From positions 409,667 through 473,666 of the forward strand of contig NZ_FTNI01000003.1 of NCBI RefSeq assembly GCF_900156315.1: a stretch of 64,000 bases of DNA. Reading direction: 5' to 3'. This DNA comes from Microbispora rosea. GTDB lineage: Bacteria > Actinomycetota > Actinomycetes > Streptosporangiales > Streptosporangiaceae. Under the pieces are notes generated by a model. The model was not told the origin of the DNA, made no database searches, and saw only the letters and a list, made by a program, of their open reading frames with translations. A program made the position numbers and the translations under genes. This document shows, in pieces, positions 60,239-64,000 of the stretch; within the stretch, counting starts at the first letter, position 1; each line of letters begins with the position of its first letter.

Positions 60239-61251
60239 AACCGCACCGCCCCGCCGTCCTCGTTCCACACCGTCAGCGGGAGCAGCCCGCGCGGCGTCCA
60301 TTCGGCGGCGACCGTCACCGGCCGCCCGCCGGAGACGGCCAGCAGGCGCCACGGGACGCCCGCGGACGGATGCAGCGGCAGTGCGTTCCCCTCGTCGTCC
60401 GCGAGGCCGTCCAGGCAGGCAACGGCCCCGTCGAGCACCAGCGGCCAGGAGTCGCTCCAGGGGTCGGCCGCGAGCACCTCGGCGATCAGGGCGGGCACCT
60501 GGGAGACCTTGGTCCCCGGGGGCGGCCCCGCGTCGACGAGGCCCCGGCGCTCGGCCAGCAGGGCGCGCAGCGGCGAGGCCCCCGGATAGAAGGCCAGGTC
60601 GGCGTCGATCGTCGCGCCGGGCGGCGGGAACGACTCGAGCGGCTGCCCGACCGGCGAGAACGACAGCACCATCGCCAGGCGGCCCGTCGTGCGCCCGGCC
60701 AGCCACACGCGCCGGGCGACCAGCCGGTCCTGCTCCTCGTCCCGGCAGCCGACGACATCCCAGTGGTCCCGCACCGCCGGGGTCGCCAGGACGGACTCCC
60801 GCGTGACGGGGTAGCCGACCCGCGCCCGCACGGTCTGCCGCAACGGCTCGGGCAGCGCGGCGGCGCGGCGATGGGCGACCGCGAGCAGACGAAGCAGCGC
60901 GTACTCCCCGAGCAGAAGACCCGGCCAGTCCTCGGCGCCGAGCACCCGTGTGAGACGGGTGACCGTCCCCGCCGCACCCGGCGCCTGCGCGTCCACCAGC
61001 CGTCTGGCGAGGTCGTCCCACTCGGCCGGCGCCGACTGGCGTGCCTGCGCGATCCCCTGCCCGATCTGGTCGGCCAGCCAACGCTCCAGCTCCGACAGTC
61101 CAACGGCGACCCTGCTCTCCCGCTGCTCGGCCTGGGTGCGCCTGGCCGCCACCCGGCCACCGGCCCCGATGCCGGCCCCGGCACCGGCTCGGGCGCCGCC
61201 CGCCTCGGCGTCACCCGCGTTCCGGGTCGCGGCCTGGCCCCACCGTCTCAT
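60235..61251 (-). CDS. SWIM-family protein lacking its zinc finger (C-terminal part)
   Basis: A 338-residue protein that matches the C-terminal two-thirds of the SWIM zinc finger proteins that normally head this operon: EQRESRVAVGLSELERWLAD, DLARRLVDAQAPGAAG, VGCRDEEQDRLVARRVWL, AFYPGASPLRAL. The normal N-terminal region with the CxCx..CxH SWIM finger (about 100-130 residues) is absent. A TAA stop lies directly before the TTG at 61284, and neither other frame upstream encodes it. The ATG at 61251 overlaps the stop of an upstream mini-ORF (TGATG). It may have lost nucleic-acid or protein binding, or be decaying. An Ala/Gly-rich stretch (residues 14-34) begins the protein. Confidence 0.8.
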   Translation of the reverse strand: MRRWGQAATRNAGDAEAGGARAGAGAGIGAGGRVAARRTQAEQRESRVAVGLSELERWLADQIGQGIAQARQSAPAEWDDLARRLVDAQAPGAAGTVTRLTRVLGAEDWPGLLLGEYALLRLLAVAHRRAAALPEPLRQTVRARVGYPVTRESVLATPAVRDHWDVVGCRDEEQDRLVARRVWLAGRTTGRLAMVLSFSPVGQPLESFPPPGATIDADLAFYPGASPLRALLAERRGLVDAGPPPGTKVSQVPALIAEVLAADPWSDSWPLVLDGAVACLDGLADDEGNALPLHPSAGVPWRLLAVSGGRPVTVAAEWTPRGLLPLTVWNEDGGAVRL

Positions 61252-61415
61252 CACCCGCCGCACAGTAGCCCCGTGCTCCGACAATTAGCCTCGCTCGCCA
61301 GGCGGGGCCGGTCCGATCCCTGCCTCTCCAGTGCCGCGAGCGCGATGACACCGGTCCCGGCGGCGATGCCGAGCACGCGCCGCCGGCTCTCTCCTGCCGA
61401 GGAGAGGGGGGTCAC
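61251..61415 (-). pseudogene. Orphan Tat-type signal sequence, probable gene remnant
   Basis: A 54-codon open frame from a GTG at 61415 encodes SAGESRRRVLGIAAGTGVIA followed by LAALERQGSDRPRLASE, which looks like a twin-arginine signal peptide, then stops at 61251, overlapping the first base of the truncated SWIM-protein gene. No mature domain follows. It may be the leader of a gene whose remainder, together with the SWIM finger, was deleted. Short and only weakly supported. Confidence 0.4.
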
Positions 61416-61483
61416 ACACCTCGCACGTGGCCGTGGGCCGCGCCCGGGCGGAAGTGTCGGTGCCGTCTGGCAGGGTCGGTCCC

Positions 61484-62029
61484 GTGAACGAGATACCCGA
61501 GGCGAACTACTCGAAGAAGTGGGACGGCGATTCCCGGTCCTCCCCGCCCCTCGTCGGCGACGAGCGGGAGATCCTCACGGCCTTCCTCGACTGGCACCGC
61601 GGGACGTTCGCGCTGAAGTGCTCGGGAGTCCCGGCGGATCGGCTGTCGGACAAGGGGGTGCCGCCGTCCGGGCTCAGCCTCCACGGGATCCTCCGGCACC
61701 TCGCGGCCGTGGAGCGGTGGTGGTTCCGCATCCAGTTCGCCGGTGAGGACGTCCCGCTCCTCTACTACTCAGACGACGACCCCGCCCAGGACTTCGAGGA
61801 TCTGGGCGGTGACGTCGAGGAGGCGTTCGCCGTGTGGCGGGCGGAGTGCGAGCGCTCCGGTGAGATCGTCGCCGCCGCCCGCTCGCTGGACGAGACCGGC
61901 GTCCACCGTGCCACCGGGCAGCCGGTCTCGCTGCGCCGCATCCTGGTGAACATGATCGCCGAATACGCGCGCCACAACGGGCATGCCGACCTGCTCCGCG
62001 AGCGGATCGACGGCGCTACCGGCCATTGA
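61484..62029 (+). CDS. DinB-family protein (DUF664 type)
   Basis: A 181-residue four-helix protein of the DinB/YfiT-like superfamily. The opening EREILTAFLDWHRGTFALKC and LSLHGILRHLAAVERWWFRI hold the first conserved histidine, and the C-terminal LRRILVNMIAEYARHNGHADLLRERIDG holds the final H-x-x-H-type pair. Members bind a metal through three histidines and often use mycothiol or bacillithiol. Substrate unknown. GTG 61484 was chosen as the start; the frame is open further upstream. It is divergent from the truncated SWIM operon. Confidence 0.88.
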   Translation: MNEIPEANYSKKWDGDSRSSPPLVGDEREILTAFLDWHRGTFALKCSGVPADRLSDKGVPPSGLSLHGILRHLAAVERWWFRIQFAGEDVPLLYYSDDDPAQDFEDLGGDVEEAFAVWRAECERSGEIVAAARSLDETGVHRATGQPVSLRRILVNMIAEYARHNGHADLLRERIDGATGH

Positions 62030-62098
62030 GGAAGATGAGCCGGGCGGTTCCCGGCGATCACCCGTCACCGGCGAACGCGAGCCGGCCGGCTCTCCACG

Positions 62099-62968
62099 TC
62101 AGGGGCCGACGTCCGCGACAGTGCCCACCGGGGTGACCAGACGGCCCAGGCCGTCGATCTCGATGCGCACCTCGTCGCCCGGCGTCAGCGTGAAGTCCGA
62201 CTCCGGCACCAGGCAGGTGCCGGTGGCCAGGACCACCCCGTACGGATAACGGTCGGCGCGCAGGAGGTGCTCGACGAGGTCGTCGATCCGCCGGTGGAGC
62301 GACTCGGTGCTCGCCGAGCCCGTCCAGATCTCCCGGGAGCCGCGGGAGATGCCGAGACGGATGCCGAGAGCGTAGGGGTCCGGGACCTCCCAGGCGGGGC
62401 GGATGCCCGGCCCCAGCGCGGTCGCGCCGAGGTAGACCTTCGCCTGCGGGAGGTACAGCGGGTTCTCGCCCTCGATGGAACGAGAGCTCACGTCGTCGCA
62501 GATCGTGTAACCGGCGATCTCCCCGTTGGCGCAGACGACCACGGCCAGCTCCGGCTCCGGGACGTTCCAGGACGAGTCGGGCCGTACGGCGATCGCCTGC
62601 CCGTGCCCGCGCACCCGCCAGCCGAGCGACTTGAAGAACAGCTCGGGGCGGGGAGCGTCGTACACCATCTCGTAGACATCGGGGGCGCGGCTCTCCTCTC
62701 TGCGCGCCTCCCGGGATCTGCGGTAGGTGACCCCGGCGGCCCAGACCTCCGTCCAGCGGTCCACGGGGGCCGCGAGCGAGGCCAGCGTCACGACCTCACC
62801 GGTCACCGCCCCGAGGGACCGGCGGAAGTGGCCGAGGCCGGACGAGAGCGCCGCCCCGAGCGAGAAGTCCTCGGGGAGCAGGCGATCGCCCTCCTCGCCG
62901 CGGACCGCCCAGCGGGCGGGGCCGGAGGCGCCGGCCTCTCCGGCGAGGTGACCGCGAACAAGTCGCAT
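62099..62968 (-). CDS. Fumarylacetoacetate hydrolase family protein
   Basis: A 289-residue enzyme with the FAH fold. The metal-binding region is [40 protein letters not shown], and [14 protein letters not shown] and [32 protein letters not shown] follow. The [12 protein letters not shown] segment resembles sugar-acid dehydratases (2-keto-3-deoxy-arabonate/xylonate type) within the family rather than true fumarylacetoacetases. No sugar-acid genes are adjacent, so the substrate stays open. Confidence 0.88.
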   Translation of the reverse strand: MRLVRGHLAGEAGASGPARWAVRGEEGDRLLPEDFSLGAALSSGLGHFRRSLGAVTGEVVTLASLAAPVDRWTEVWAAGVTYRRSREARREESRAPDVYEMVYDAPRPELFFKSLGWRVRGHGQAIAVRPDSSWNVPEPELAVVVCANGEIAGYTICDDVSSRSIEGENPLYLPQAKVYLGATALGPGIRPAWEVPDPYALGIRLGISRGSREIWTGSASTESLHRRIDDLVEHLLRADRYPYGVVLATGTCLVPESDFTLTPGDEVRIEIDGLGRLVTPVGTVADVGP

Positions 62969-63121
62969 CGGTATGTGCCCTCACGAGTCGGCGGGTTGTT
63001 CCTCATCGGTGACTGCCGCGCCCATCGTGCTATGAGTCCGGCCCGGCACAAGGAAGGCGCCGCGTGCGCGGTTCTCACAGTCCTCCATCGACATCGGCAC
63101 GGGAAGGCCCGTCGGGGGAAT

Positions 63122-63154
63122 GCTCCGGTGCGGCGGATGCCGCCGCACCGGAGC
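63122..63154. terminator. Perfect hairpin between xylanase and FAH gene
   Basis: A 15-bp perfect inverted repeat (63122-63136 with 63140-63154) around a three-base ATG centre; the innermost pairs would open to form the loop. It lies 51 bp beyond the xylanase stop codon in its direction of transcription and has no U-run. It is most likely the xylanase terminator. Confidence 0.75.
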
Positions 63155-63204
63155 CCCCTCACCAGAAGGAAAGGATCAGCAGGCGGGGAGTGCGGCCCCG
63201 GGCG

Positions 63205-64000
<796 letters not shown>

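Overview
The window is high-GC DNA (roughly 70 % by eye) with dense, strongly third-position-GC genes, frequent GTG and TTG starts, GTGA/ATGA start-stop overlaps and families typical of filamentous actinomycetes: XRE/DUF5753 regulators, DUF5691/DUF5682, a CitB-type two-component system and a GH11 xylanase with a ricin-type CBM13. The gene content fits a Streptosporangiales-type organism (Nonomuraea, Microbispora, Streptosporangium and relatives). That placement is inference from family style, not from a marker gene. I see no rRNA, tRNA, CRISPR array, insertion sequence or prophage; the window looks chromosomal.

Layout. 1-2.3 kb: tail of an AtuA-like protein, a small protein paired with an XRE/DUF5753 regulator, a non-coding 14-bp tandem repeat and a ferritin-like protein. 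2.5-7.8 kb: a minus-strand copper/envelope group (YcnI-like protein, lipoprotein, CopC-CopD fusion) followed upstream by a secreted LVIVD-repeat protein. 8-11.8 kb: a FAD oxidoreductase, then the pseudouridine-degradation pair psuG-psuK. 11.8-16 kb: a large low-complexity protein I do not recognise, a GNAT, and a LysR/SnoaL divergent pair. 15.9-19.9 kb: a dicarboxylate symporter divergent from its probable CitA/DcuS-type sensor kinase and regulator. 19.9-22.7 kb: a Tat-exported sulfite-oxidase-like enzyme, a shortened histidine phosphatase and a HAD phosphatase.

22.8-31.5 kb is an acyl-CoA/branched-chain catabolic island: acyl-CoA dehydrogenase, HMG-CoA lyase and both subunits of a methylcrotonyl-CoA-type carboxylase in one minus-strand operon, a divergent TetR regulator with a palindromic operator candidate, and a convergent fused E1 alpha/beta 2-oxoacid dehydrogenase. 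Together they resemble leucine degradation, although the enoyl-CoA hydratase and the E2/E3 subunits are not here. 31.6-42.1 kb carries a secreted three-repeat Ig-like protein, UbiB-like kinase, CorA, an M50-type metallopeptidase, a MerR/membrane-protein pair, a threonine-dehydratase-like enzyme, a GntR regulator divergent from an iron alcohol dehydrogenase/transhydrogenase, and a small secreted protein. 42.4-47.2 kb is sbcD-sbcC. 47-51.7 kb holds an alpha/beta hydrolase with a membrane tail, a MarR-like/TetR divergent pair and an LCP-family protein.

51.8-61.4 kb is the most unusual part. It is a minus-strand operon of five tightly overlapping genes: the C-terminal part of a SWIM-type protein, DUF5691, a MoxR AAA+ ATPase, DUF5682 with a TraB/EreA-like first domain, and a VWA protein. 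An MFS transporter and an enolase-superfamily protein that appears to have lost its catalytic lysines follow. The first gene of the operon lacks its expected SWIM zinc finger and is preceded by what looks like an orphan Tat leader, suggesting a deletion junction. The window ends with a DinB-family protein, an FAH-family enzyme and the 3' part of a secreted GH11-CBM13 xylanase.
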